The notes under the pieces: generated by a model
Seen by the model: only the letters and a program-made list of their open reading frames with translations
Told to the model about the DNA's origin: nothing
Databases searched by the model: none
In this document: one piece after another, positions 11,468 to 21,985 of the stretch
Position numbering within the stretch: position 1 is the first letter of the stretch
How the letters are laid out: each line of letters begins with the position of its first letter
Assembly (NCBI RefSeq): GCF_024868665.1
Contig: NC_079891.1
Location: 15,929,962 to 15,993,961 of the forward strand
DNA from: Triplophysa rosa
Taxonomy: Eukaryota; Chordata; Actinopteri; Cypriniformes; Nemacheilidae
Direction: 5' to 3'
Length of the DNA stretch: 64,000 nucleotides
Made by a program: the position numbers and the translations under genes

Positions 11468-11860
11468 TATCTATCGTCCCCCAGGTCAGCTTGGACATTT
11501 CTTGGAGGAGTTGGATACGCTTCTGTCATCCTTCCCCGAGGATGGTACTCCTCTGGTGGTACTTGGAGACTTCAATATCCACCTTGAAAAACCGCAGGCT
11601 GCCGACTTCAACAACCTGACTGCATCGTTTGACCTCAAGCGAGTTCCCACTTCAGCAACTCATAAGTCAGGTAATCAACTAGATCTTATCTACACACGCT
11701 ACTGCTCCACTCATCAATCCCAGGTCACCCCGCTGCACACGTCGGATCATTTCCTCATCACTCTTGATTTCGACCTAACTTCCCCAGACACTACACATGC
11801 CTCCCCACTGGTCACATGCCTCTTCACTGGTCACATGCCTCCCCAGTGGTCACATTCCGA
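11468..11860 (+). pseudogene. L2 endonuclease C-terminal part
   Basis: The frame contains YRPPGQLGHFLEELD, then PLVVLGDFNIH and GNQLDLIYTR, and a terminal TSDHFLITLDF. These are the GDFN and SDH motifs of AP-type endonucleases of non-LTR elements, which nick target DNA to start reverse transcription. The N-terminal part is missing. After 11790 a short ACTGGTCACATGCCTCC repeat has expanded and disrupts the frame. Confidence 0.8.
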
Positions 11861-12427
11861 CGCAACCCATGTACACTCTCTCCCTCCCGCTTATCCTCTG
11901 CGGTCTCCGCCACGCTCCCTCCGAACAGCTCTCTCTCTTGGATACTAACACCGCCACCGACACTCTTTGCTCCACACTTACCTCCTGCTTAGACAGCTTA
12001 TGCCCCCTTACATCTAGGCCATCTCGTGCATCCCCTTCTGCCCCCTGGTTATCTGATGTTCTCTGTGAGCATCGCTCAGGTCTGCTGAGAGAAAGTGGCG
12101 CAAATCTAAAGAACCCGCTGACCTCTGTCTCTATCAGTCTCTCCTCTCTTCTTTCTCTGCTGATGTCTCCTTTGCGAAAACTCAGTACTACCATGCTAAA
12201 ATCAACAACTCGCCTGACTCTCGTACTCTTCTTTGCCCGCCTTCCCCCTCACCTGACGTCCATCGGACTTAACAGCTGATGATTTTGCATCTTTCTTCGT
12301 AAAGAAAACTACCACCATCAGCAGTCAGTTCTCTGCGCCACCACCGCCTCTTGATCACGGCCAAACCCCCGACACATGCTCGCTCCCCTCTTTCTCCCTC
12401 CTATCTGAAGATGATGTTTCCAAGGTC

Positions 12428-12682
12428 ATGTCTTCGAACCACCCAACGACCTGCCCGCTAGATCCCATCCCCACTCATCTCCTCCAGACCATCTCTCCAT
12501 CGGTTGTTCCCACTCTGACCCACATTATCAACTCGTCTCTCACCACTGGTACATTTCCCGCAGTCTTCAAAGAAGCCCGTATTACCCCACTACTGAAGAA
12601 ACCCACTCTTAATCCTGCACTGTTAGATAACTACAGACCGGTATCTCTCCTCCCCTTCATTGATAAAACTCTTGAGCGTGTT
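12428..12682 (+). pseudogene. L2 reverse transcriptase, N-terminal part
   Basis: The frame reads DPIPTHLLQTI, then FKEARITPLLKKP and DNYRPVSLLPFIDKTLERVV. These are the early blocks of a LINE reverse transcriptase. The text stops inside a codon run at the hAT target site and resumes at 14620. Confidence 0.85.
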
Positions 12683-13109
12683 GTACGTAATAGTGTTGGC
12701 TCGATACCAAAATTTTGCCTTTGGTACGGCACCAGAATCTAATACCGGTAATATCGGTACCACATCGGTACCATAGGTGATCAATAACCAGCCCCAAAAT
12801 AAATTATTTGAAAAAATATTAAGAAGACTGCATGAAACTGCTGTAACTGCTTTAATGCATATTTCATATATTATTTTTATATTTTATATAGCACCATTTT
12901 ATTTTTACACTGTATTACTGAAAAATGCTTATAGACTTATCATCATAAACCCACAAATATGAACAATTAAATTTTTAACAACAATTAAATGTTTCAAGTA
13001 GGTCTATTTAACAGTAGCATTCAAGATAAAAATAAAACACTGCACATTCTTCACTTCTATAAAATAAATATGCAATGACTCTAAATAAAGCTACAAAAGT
13101 TTCATTTTC

Positions 13110-13402
13110 TCTAATGGTTAGAGATTTTTAACCTAATGGTTAGAGAGTCTGACTCGTGACCAGAAGGTTGCCGGTTCGATACCCAGGGCCGGCGGGTAAC
13201 GACTGAGGTGCCATTGAGCAAGGCACCTTACCCCTACTTGCTCCCCAGGGGCTGCAGTGATAGCTGCCCACTGCTCCGGGTGTACATGTGTTCACCACTT
13301 GCTGTGCGTGTGTTCACTACTCTCTGGATGGGTTAAATGCAGAGGTCACATTTCGGGTATGGGTCACCATACCTGGCAAATAGGTCACTTTCACTTCACT
13401 TT
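13110..13402 (+). repeat. tRNA-derived SINE
   Basis: A tRNA-like head with TAATGGTTAGAGAGTCTGAC is followed by a B box, GGTTCGATACC at 13173-13183. The body contains CTGCCCACTGCTCCGGGTGT and GTGTTCACTACTCTCTGGATG, and it ends GGTCACTTTCACTTCACTTT. A second copy lies inverted at 41540-41790. The start TAATGGTTAGAG is partly duplicated at 13112, so the 5' edge is uncertain. Confidence 0.8.
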
Positions 13403-13598
13403 AAAACACAACGGACTGTGCTTCTGTGAACCTTTTGTGTTTTTGACATAACTGAGTGTGTATTTGCCAGTATAAAAACATATACAAGACGCAAAAGAGA
13501 ACTTCATGATGATTAGTAGGCTAACTGAGATGTCTGGAACAGAGATAACGTTATATATGCTCTGTATGCCGTTGAATGGGGGTGTACAGACGCATCGC

Positions 13599-14299
13599 TA
13601 GGGCTGTCACGATTATTAAATAATCGTCTCATCGTGATTGTTTGACCTCATCGCGATGGTTTCAGATCATCGCAATTATTGCACATCTCTATAGAAGACA
13701 CTAGGGGGAGCTGTAGTGCATCTGCATATTGCATATGTGGTTACTAAAGCATGGTAATACTTGTAAAATGTACCACCACAACACAATCACTTAAAAAAAA
13801 AAAAAAACATACAAATTACCTGCTGTACAATTTAATATTATTTAAGCAAATCTCAGTGTGAAAACCAGTCTACCAAAATTTCATTAACATAGAAATGAAC
13901 TTTTATTGTAGTCTTGCAAGTGAGAAAAAAACAGACTAGAAGCTTTTCTATGACTGATAGTATTTTAATGGTGGCTTCAATTCACACCTGATCAATTTAC
14001 TTAATTTACAAGTATTTGGCGGTTGTATTATTGACAGGTAAAAGCCTAAACCTTAAATATATGATGACCCAATTTTTTCCTATGTATTTCCAATAAAAAA
14101 ACATAGTCTTGTATTCAGAACAATATGGTCGTTTCAATCGCTGAATCAAAAATGTATGAGAATTAAATGTCAAAGCTCAAAAACAGACAATTAATCGTCA
14201 TAATCGCCAAAGCCCTAAAACAGACAATTAATCGTCATAACCGCAATGATTTATTAGACAATTAATCGTCAGTCAAATTTCATAATCGTGACAGCCCTA
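13599..14299. mobile_element. hAT-type MITE nested in the hAT at 12691-14611
   Basis: Inverted ends TAGGGCTGTCACGATTAT and exact 8-bp duplications CGCATCGC at 13591-13598 and 14300-14307. Near the right end ACAATTAATCGTCA occurs three times. It is non-coding and the third level of nesting in this LINE. Confidence 0.9.
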
Positions 14300-14619
14300 C
14301 GCATCGCAGCATGTAGAATATACATTATACTGTAAAACAATCTAAAGATCTCTCAGCAAAAGTAGAAAGCCGAATTTGTAATAAATCACTCACGGTGTCT
14401 CAGTTTAAATGGTCGCAAAAGTGTTTGTAGAGCGATTCATCTTGTTCTTCTATGTTGCCGGTTCTGAGTCGGTTCTGTGGCATACTGCCACATAGCGGTG
14501 AACTTTGGAACAGCAGTGTTTCAAGTACCGAAACAAGCAAAACTCTGGTATTGAACCGATTGAAATCTAACATGTACCGGTAAATTTCCAGAGGTTTACC
14601 GTGCAACCCTAGTATATAA

Positions 14620-15387
14620 CCAGCTCTCCTCTTTTCTCACGCAGAACAACCTCCTGGACAGCAACCAGTGAGGTTTCAAGAGCGGTCATTCCAGCTCTCT
14701 GTCACTGAAGCCCTGAGACTGGCAAGAGCTGCCTCGAACTCATCTGTACTCATCCTACTGGATCTATCTGCTGCCTTTGACACTGTTAACCACCACATCC
14801 TCCTGTCGACCCTCAAGGCTATGGGCGTCTCCGGAATGGTGCTACAATGGTTCAGGTCTTACCTCTCAGGTAGGTCATTTGGAGTATCCTGGAGAGGTGA
14901 GGTCTCTGAGTCCCAACATCTCGATACAGGGGTGCCTCAGGGCTCAGTGCTTGGGCTGTTGCTCTTTTCTGTATACACATCTTTTGGTGCTGTCATTCGG
15001 AAACATGGCTTTTCCTATCACTGCTATGCGGATGATACACAACTCCACCTGTCATTTCAGCCTGACGATCTGACTGTTTCTGCACCCATTTCAGCATGCC
15101 TGAGCGACATTTCGCTCTGGATGAAGGACCATCACCTGCAGCTGAACCTTGCTAAAACAGAACTGCTTGTAATCCTGTCCGACCCTAAGATCCATCACAA
15201 CTTCTCCATTCAACTGGGCTCATCAACAATCACATCTTCCAGAACGGCCAGAAACCTGGGAGTGGTGATCGATGATCAGCTAAACTTCACAGATCAGGTT
15301 GCCAGCACCACTCAGTCCTGTAGATTCATCTTCTACAATATCAGGAAATTAGACCTTTCCTATCTGAGCATGCTACGCAGGTCCTAG
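14620..15387 (+). pseudogene. L2 reverse transcriptase, central and C-terminal part
   Basis: The frame carries SSVLILLDLSAAFDTVNHHI (first catalytic Asp in the AFDT block), GVPQGSVLG and YADDTQLHLSF (the catalytic YADD motif), then LNLAKTELLVI and ARNLGVVIDD. It is open from 14668 to 15387. A stop at 14670 separates it from the restored upstream frame, and it ends early in the thumb region. The catalytic residues are preserved, yet the whole element is truncated and cannot be autonomous. Confidence 0.87.
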
Positions 15388-16075
15388 TCCAGGCTCTTGT
15401 TCTGTCCAGACTGGACTTTTGCAATGCGCTACTAGCTGGACTTCCTGCTTGCACAACAAAACCTCTAGATGATCGAGAATGCAGTGGCAAGAGTGGTCTT
15501 CAATGAACCGAAGAGAGCACACGACACCCCTCTCTCTTCATTAAGTTACATTGGCTCCCTATAGTCGCTCGCATCAAATTCAAGACTCTGCTCCTGGCCT
15601 ACAAGACCACCACTGTTTTGGCACCCCTTTATCTTCATTTACTAATGCAGACTTATGTACCTGCCAGATCCTTGTGCTCTGCAAACAAACAACGTCTTGT
15701 GATGCCATCCCAAAAAGGTAAAAAAAATTGCTCTCACAACCTTCTCTGGATCGGTTCCACATTTGTGGAATGATCTGCCTGCTGCTACAAGATCAGCAGA
15801 TTCTGTGGCCATCTTTAAGAATCGGCTGAAAACACATCTCTTCCGTCAGCACCTAACCGATCATTTCTGACTTCTATATCTTTTCTACTCTATCTATATA
15901 TAAAAAAAACTTAGCTCTGTACACTGTAGTAGGCTTTGTGAGACATGTTTTATTGCACTTATGCTTTTTGTTTTCCTAATGTTGACCCAATTGCTTCCAT
16001 TGTTTACCCAACGTGTAAGTCGCTTTGGATAAAAGCGTCTGCTACATGACTAAATGTAAAATGTAAATGCAATAA
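15388..16075 (+). repeat. L2 LINE C-terminal remnant and 3' tail
   Basis: Broken frames encode LSRLDFCNALLAGLP, LHWLPI and NDLPAATRSADSVAIFK, the usual L2 C-terminal blocks. The 3' UTR ends with the GTCGCTTTGGATAAAAGCG motif and an AAATGTAAATG run. Confidence 0.8.
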
Positions 16076-16404
16076 AAAATCTAATTTTCAACATCAGGGC
16101 AATGATCAAGAAGTTTGAATGGAATGGAGATGTTGAAAATCAGCTTAAAACAGGATGTGTGTCTATATTGTCTCAATGCACAGCGAGGAGAAGAATCTGA
16201 GTGGCCAAAGACTCTTCAAGGAGCAAAGATGGAAAATAGCAGTAATCAGTTGAATTTTGGGGTCAGAAAACTTTTCATAAAAATAAAGGAAAACTGCACC
16301 TCCATCACCACAAGTTGTTTGGGACACTGTTCAAGAAACAAATCTTCTGCTCTCATGCAGAACTCCACCATATTAATCTACCATACTGGAACTTCAACCA
16401 GGAC
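16076..16404. other. Unassigned sequence left of the palindrome
   Basis: A plus-strand frame of 139 codons begins at 16115, but it runs through the palindrome arm and shows no domain. A decayed Tc1 fragment lies on the other side of the palindrome at 20071, so both sides might belong to one old element. This is not proven. Confidence 0.3.
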
Positions 16405-16567
16405 TGGGTTATGGGATTGCTTTTGTGCCAATAAAAATGAATGCAAACTTTTAAAAAACGAACAAAATTATACAATGAGAAAGAAAAAAAACACTTTGAT
16501 AATGAAAACAATAAACTCAATTGCACGAATGTGACTTGATTTTCAAATAAACTGCTATTTTTCTTAA

Positions 16568-18226
16568 CAATTTTCTAAGTTTCGTTTTTGCAAATAATAG
16601 TTTTTAATTCGCTGCTAGATTTTTCATTTGCGCTTTCCGAGTTTTCGTTTACGCTTCTCAATTTTTCGTTCGCCTTTCTGGCACAAATCTCACGTGTAGG
16701 CAGGACTTATGGCCGCTTTACGCTGATTGGCTAGTGAGTTTTTGATTGATAGCTCCCTGACAAGGAAGTCGATACTGAAGACAGTGCAGTGCAACGAATC
16801 TTAGAGAACGATCTGCATGCTGTTATCTTTATTGTTTGTACTTAAAAATACTTTCTTATTTAGTTAGTATATTAGTAATTGGTATTTGAAGTAGGTAAGT
16901 CATGCGTGGTGTGGATCCAAGCGTCCTCCTCATCCTCAGGTAAATTAATGTAATTCAGATAATAAAGAAAATCACTAAAGTTGTATTCCTGTACAGTATC
17001 AATTCTGTCTTTACTAAGCGCGTTCATTGTGTGCTTTATATTTTTTGTCAGGTATTATTTTATGGCCTATTAAGATAATTTTCTTAAAAAGGAACAAACA
17101 ACTTGCATTATAACATCCAATAAAGACACGTTACAGATTATTGGGTTGTGAGAAATTAACGTGCTAAATGAAAACATTGCTGCATAGCTACTGTACAGAG
17201 AAACTTTTAGCGATTTTATTATCTTGGTTACATAAATGTACCTGATGGTGACTTGTGTCCAGCTGAGGAGGAGGATGACGATGTCGCTCTTGCATACAGT
17301 CTCCTTTTAAAGAATTAAGTCCACGTATAAATTAAGTACTGTATCATTCTTTTTAAACTCATGGTGAATGTACAGTATTATACCCCTTTCTTTACATTCA
17401 CAGAAAGTACACCTCATAAAACACTACCAATACATTCAAATGACATTTATGTTTTTTAAACGCTACAACAAAACAAATTCATAAGATGACACAATTAGAG
17501 GCCTTCAGAATGTTTTATTAATTTAGTCTGCCTTTTGCAAACAACAATTTCATTATGTATTTACACACCTACATAAAACAGGTTAAAGAAAAGCAGAAGA
17601 GAGACTTCTTAAACTATAAACAAACATTTAAAGATAGAAACGATACATAAAATGCCACCACGATTATAATCTATAAATTAGAAATATGAACTGGAAGCAT
17701 AACACTTTATTGTATATCTCCTCAAAACTCACTAGGCATCTCGTTTTCCTGATATCATTGAAATTATAAATTATAGACTGCTGACTTGACGGCTCTAAAC
17801 CCACGTAAAGTTTGCATGTGAATATGGCTATCTATCCTGTATTTGCTCGACGTTGGCTTGGTTGTTACGGCGTCATAGAGCCTGAGCGTGTCCCACTTTT
17901 AAGTGCGTGAAAGTTGCTTAATATACTTACAAAATAAGAAAGTAATTTAAGTACAAACACTAAAACAATACAATACAGAAAACCGAAAACCGATTGCTCT
18001 CTAATCCGCTGCACTGTCTTCAGTATCGTCTTCCTGGTCAGGGAGCTGTCAATCCAAATCCTCACTAACCAATGAGAGTAAAGTGGCCATAAGTCCCCCC
18101 AACGTGAGATTTGTGCCAGAAAGGTGAACGAAAAATTGAGAAGCGTAAACGAAAACTCGGAAAGCAAATCTAGCGGCGAATTCAAAACTATTATTTGCAA
18201 AAAAAAAACGAAACTTAGACATATTG
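16568..18226. mobile_element. TTAA-flanked element with about 240-bp inverted repeats
   Basis: TTAA lies at 16564-16567 and 18227-18230. The ends are inverted copies: CAATTTTCTAAGTTTCG at the left, CAATATGTCTAAGTTTCG at the right, and the match extends through CCTTTCTGGCACAAATCTCACG and ACTGAAGACAGTGCA. Internal DNA (16830-17990) is non-coding. The TTAA duplication fits Kolobok or piggyBac; which one cannot be told without a transposase. Confidence 0.75.
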
Positions 18227-18423
18227 TTAAAGAGTACATTCCTCAATATTTTTAAGGGCTTATTTTGGTTTATGGAGTGTCCGACAACAAGTTTATGTAC
18301 ATACATGATGTAAAAATACTATTATTTCGTAATAATAAGCAGTTTTTATTACCTTACTTCTTGACTGACTCTCAAATGATTCGTTCCGCGATTCATCTGT
18401 GTAATCTCCGCCTTTCCGCCAGC

Positions 18424-18531
18424 GTAGTCTGATCTGATTGGTCAGATAGTGTAGTCTGCTGTGATTGGTCAGATGGTCTAGTCTGCTGTGATTGGTCAAA
18501 TGGTCTAGTCTGCTGTGATTGGTCAAACGCG
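18424..18531. repeat. Tandem 27-bp repeat with inverted CCAAT boxes, four units
   Basis: Units start near 18424, 18451, 18478 and 18505 and share GTAGTCTGCTGTGATTGGTC with small changes. Each has ATTGG, an inverted CCAAT box. The array ends about 90 bp upstream of the plus-strand exon at 18619, so it could act as that exon's promoter. Confidence 0.75.
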
Positions 18532-18618
18532 TTCAGCATGTGTCGCAAATGGACCGCCTATCATTACTGCTGTATTACGGTTTGCAGGTGGTTGGATATT
18601 AACAGTGTATAGAGAGAG

Positions 18619-18691
18619 ATGGCGTCGATTTTACCTTACCAGTTCGAGCCCGAGTCTGACGAATCATTCTTTAATCCTTATACAGATGCCA
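18619..18691 (+). CDS. Small first exon of a transposon accessory ORF (PYQFEP type)
   Basis: ATG at 18619 opens a 24-codon exon beginning MASILPYQFEPESDESFF and ends at a consensus donor, GTAAGA at 18692. An N-terminal PYQFEP motif is familiar from uncharacterised fish proteins tied to mobile elements, but the function is not known to me. The downstream exons are absent. It sits inside the Kolobok remnant and is probably an accessory gene of that element; a host exon is less likely. Confidence 0.4.
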
Positions 18692-19018
18692 GTAAGAAAA
18701 AGGACTGTTTTAGACACTTCTCTTGTAACAGTTAGTTATCACGGCATACAGTGTACGGTGTTCGTATCTTCAGATGTTATTATAACTATAGTACACCACG
18801 CAGTTCTTGAAATAAAGACTTTGCGAGTTAATATGGTTGAACACTTACATTAGCGCAACGAGTTTATAGCTAACGTTAGGTAAACAAACAGTAACAACCC
18901 CAAAAATAACGGTAACGTTAGCTAAACACAGACATGAGATAACGTCACACAAATTTAATTTTAAGTAAAGACAAAAATAAAGAGTCACAGTTACAGGTTG
19001 TGATTCGGTGGAGCTTAC

Positions 19019-19270
19019 AGGTCCAAATAAAGTTGGTATTGCAACATCTTTTAAGGAAAGACGTTTAATGTATCCTGCAGTAAAGGCGCCAAGATTGATG
19101 AAGCAATCTTCGGTAAAATGACGCGCGCAAAGTAAAACGTTCGGTTTATACTCCTTTGGTGTCGTTTGAAAAATAAATAGTAACCATTTTTTCCTCAGAA
19201 GTTCTTCCTTTGGTAGTGAAAATAAGACTGACTTAGTTTCACTACATAGAACACAGCTTCTCTTAGACAT
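19019..19270 (-). pseudogene. THAP-domain exon of a Kolobok-type transposase
   Basis: The minus-strand exon begins MSKRSCVLCSETKSVLFSLP (ATG at 19270-19268, with another in-frame ATG at 19279). It shows the THAP pattern C-x2-C, a Trp in KKWLLF, C-x2-H in LCARHF, and a C-terminal IPTLFG. THAP domains bind specific DNA and start Kolobok and P-type transposases. The exon closes at 19019 with a consensus GTAAGC donor. Nothing resembling the catalytic part follows within the element, so the gene is incomplete. A host THAP gene is possible but unlikely given the TTAA-bounded context. Confidence 0.72.
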
Positions 19271-19720
19271 GATGCACACGTCAAGAACGAGCTAGTACAG
19301 TGTTTGGGGAGGAGAGAGTTAAGTTTTCGCAGTCAGTAGGCGGGGATTTTTCTAGTGACGTAGGTACGTTGTGGTTAAAGATTCGGACAGGTCATGACTT
19401 GTTCGCGTGATTCAGAGTCGATTACCTTTTTTATAAGCTAATAACTTTGTTATTCGTTCACCTTCGGATTTACAACTTGGCAGATTGCTTACATTCAAAC
19501 ACGGCAAAATTAAACACTTCATGAAATGTATTTTTTATGATCTCGAGGAATGTACTCTTTAAGAAAAATAGCAGTTTATTTGAAAATCATGTCACATTCT
19601 TGCAACTGAGTTTATTGTTTTCATTATCAAAGTGTTTTTTTTCTTTCTCATTGTATATTTTTGTTCGTTTTTTAAAAAGTTTGCGTTCATTTTTATTGGC
19701 ACAAAAGGAATCCCATAGTT

Positions 19721-20264
19721 CTATAGCCATATGAAATGAAAAATAGTTTTTTTTGGCAGCAATAACACAAGATAGGTCTGGTGCAAACATGGATAAAAAA
19801 ATGCCCCATGTCCACAGTTAAACATGTCAGCAGATCTTTATTATTGTTTTGAACCTACTTTTATACCAGAGGTCTTGGACATCTTGTTCAGATACATGGC
19901 ATCGTGTTTTCTATTAAATACCAACAAATTAAAAAAAACCCTGACTTGCTGTTATAGAAATATTATAATGGGTCATTGTTAGATCTTCCATCAGCACATT
20001 GGTTCATAATAAACATCAAAATCAACAAAAAAAATGTGTCACTGAACGCAAAATCAAGATCCTGCCATAGCCATCCCAGTTCCCTGATCTGAACACTATA
20101 GAAAATGAGTGGGATGAACTGAAGATAAGAGAGCACCAACATTTTAAGGATCTTAAGAGATTCTGAATGAAGGAATGGACTCGGATATAGGCTTAAATTT
20201 AATGTGCAGAAATGTTATATTGTGCAAGCGGCGCATTCACTCATTTTCGTCTACCCTCCTTTAA
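19721..20264. other. Old transposon debris between the palindrome and 20.3 kb
   Basis: Apart from the Tc1 fragment at 20071-20188 nothing is recognisable. TTTAAAGGGGTGATTTAACA near 20262 resembles the start of another TTAA-type fish element that extends to about 20.7 kb. Confidence 0.35.
20071..20188 (+). pseudogene. Tc1/mariner transposase fragment
   Basis: The translation PSQFPDLNTIENEWDELK is the C-terminal catalytic block of Tc1 transposases (usual form PSQSPDLNPIEN.W), followed by FKDLKRF, a stop and MKEW. Only about 40 codons remain. Confidence 0.75.
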
Positions 20265-20678
20265 AGGGGTGATTTAACACTGTTTCATGCATTCTGACTT
20301 CTTTACAATGTTAAACGTGCTGTCTTCTAATGCTTGACATGGTCATCTTGTCAAAAAACGAGTTGGACGTATTACGTAGTATTTCTGTGCTCGATACACT
20401 CCCCTAAGTTTCGTATAGGTTTCGGAAAGTTTTTTTCGAACATGAAAAACCGTTATGTAACAACTTTTCCTAGTCCCTTATTGGGCAATTCTCCCGGAAA
20501 AGCACACCCATGGCAAGGCGAAAGAAATAGCCCGCCCACGTGTCATGTGACGAACGATAGGAAGACCCGCTTAACATCAAGATTGGCTGCGCTGTGGGCC
20601 TGCAGCTGCAGCTCGTTAATCTTGCGATAGTGAGAGAAGTTGATGTGTGTTTGTTTGTTCATGGCATTTCAGTGATGG

Positions 20679-21971
20679 ATGTTATATAAACATGGATATA
20701 ACTAGAGGTGCACCGATTGACCGGCCAGAGACCGGAATCGGATGGTTTTTCGTATAATCGGCCGGACCGGTGACCGGCCGGTCAGTCTCATGTCTCGCCG
20801 ATTCCAAGTCGATCTTCTGTTGCCTGTGATGCAGGCAAGAATGTCAGTGCACTCAAAGCCGCAAGTAAACATGTAAACGTGCGCGCGCACAGCCTGTCTT
20901 TCACGGCTTGTTTATACTCGCATGTGTGTCCACCGGACCGCGAGTCTCTGCTGACTGACGCGCATCTCTCATGTCCGCTGACTGCACGCGCGTGCACACG
21001 CATCATGTATTGTACAGACAAAAAGGTGCACTGTAGTTCATCTCTCGCTGCTCCGTCTACATGGGGTATGTATGCCAACAGTGATGCTATTAGCATCATG
21101 CTAAACTCTGACACATGCTAAACTCATGTTGAAGTCGTTCACTCTGTGTAAAACAAACGTAAATTCCATTCAACCTGATTGCTTGTCTTAAGTTAAAACT
21201 GTGTTAATTTCACCTAGGTAAAATGACATTCAACACGACTTCTACTTGTTTCTAGAAATCCAAAATATAAAAAAATGAATAAATCAACCAATATATGTGA
21301 TATATATCTGATTGAGTTCTTTACTAACAAAAAACTGCAAATACATATACATCTTTAGAGTAGAATTCACTCATAAGATTTTTAACTTTTTTATTGAAGT
21401 TGCGGCAAAAATCAACCCACTTCTTTTAATACAGACCCAAGATAAAGACAATTTATTTTACATTTCAGAAAAAATGAAATAAAGCAATGTTAGTTTCATA
21501 AACAGAAACAGACAAGAATAAAGTTGAAGTATTTTATTGTTATCTTAGTACAAAAATGAAAAAGGTAAATTAAGTGACATGTTTGGTTATATTTTATTAT
21601 TTGTACTTATTTTCAGTCACAGAGTTCTTCAATTTAAGAGTTGTTTGGGAAAGAGAAGATTCTGTCATTTAATGCAGCTTGGAGAACTGCATTTGGGGAA
21701 ATTGTAATGTTCAATAATTTATGTAATGAAAATTTAAAAAATGTGTATTGAAGAAAAGTTAATATGGTTTTATATACAATATACTGTCAATTGTAGTTTG
21801 TGGATAGAAAATCGGAATCGGCAGGTTTCACTTGTAATAAAATCGGAAACCGGAATCGGCAAAAAAACTGCAATCGGTGCATCTCTAGATATAACGATGA
21901 ATTTGTAGATCGTTTGAAACTGATTGATGGAGCAGTCCCAGCGCTAAAAGATGCCAGACATGAATCGCACG
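20679..21971 (+). pseudogene. Unrecognised small exon split by a hAT insertion
   Basis: A frame from ATG 20679 (MLYKHGYN) runs to 20702, is interrupted by the hAT element 20703-21887 with its duplication, and continues from 21896 as DEFVDRLKLIDGAVPALKDA to 21971, where a consensus donor GTAAGT follows. The upstream DNA (20265-20678) looks like a high-copy fish repeat, so this is probably a transposon ORF. No function is assigned. Confidence 0.35.
20703..21887. mobile_element. hAT-type non-autonomous element, 1185 bp
   Basis: Inverted ends TAGAGGTGCACCGATTG and TAGAGATGCACCGATTG, with exact 8-bp duplications GATATAAC at 20695-20702 and 21888-21895. Sub-terminal CCGGAATCGG words recur at both ends. 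No transposase was found. Confidence 0.9.
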
Positions 21972-21985
21972 GTAAGTGAAACTAA

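Larger units (their letters stand above)
12691..14611. mobile_element. hAT-type element inserted in the L2 LINE
   Basis: The ends are TAGTGTTGGCTCGATACC and, inverted, TAGGGTTGCACGGTAAACC. The flanking octamers GTACGTAA (12683-12690) and GTATATAA (14612-14619) differ at two positions. Removing the element restores continuity of the LINE text. It contains a SINE (about 13110-13402) and a second hAT element (13599-14299). No transposase frame was seen. Confidence 0.82.
11468..16075 (+). mobile_element. L2-type LINE, 5'-truncated, split by a hAT insertion
   Basis: LINE sequence runs 11468-12682 and resumes at 14620, where the same reverse-transcriptase text continues after the hAT at 12691-14611. 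It comprises the end of an endonuclease, a reverse transcriptase and a 3' tail with the usual L2-type AAGTCGCTTTGGATAAAAGC near 16016, followed by an ATGTAAAT-rich end. Several frameshifts and stops show that it is dead. Confidence 0.85.
18231..19558. mobile_element. Kolobok-type transposon remnant with THAP exon
   Basis: TTAA flanks the element at 18227-18230 and 19559-19562. Its ends are exact inverted repeats, AGAGTACATTCCTC and GAGGAATGTACTCT. Inside are a THAP-domain exon on the minus strand and a small exon on the plus strand that point at each other. TTAA duplication together with a THAP transposase is the signature of the Kolobok superfamily. The middle and 3' parts of both reading frames are missing, so this is an internal-deletion derivative. 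Confidence 0.78.
16405..19720. repeat. Palindrome (arms about 160 bp) opened by two TTAA-flanked elements
   Basis: The left arm (about 16405-16563) and right arm (about 19563-19720) are reverse complements. Shared blocks include GGCACAAAAG, TTGTTTTCATTATCAAAGTG and AGCAGTTTATTTGAAAATCA. The inner ends meet as GCTATTTTTC-TTAA and TTAA-GAAAAATAGC, so without the intervening DNA the centre would be a perfect palindrome around one TTAA. Two elements (16568-18226 and 18231-19558) now fill that site. Confidence 0.75.

Noticed and set aside
13110..13190. Possible tRNA gene
   Set aside because: The A and B box-like sequence belongs to a tRNA-derived SINE, repeated at 41.7 kb, and lacks a complete cloverleaf.
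16115..16534. Plus-strand frame of 139 codons
   Set aside because: It runs through one arm of a palindrome; composition and content do not suggest a protein.
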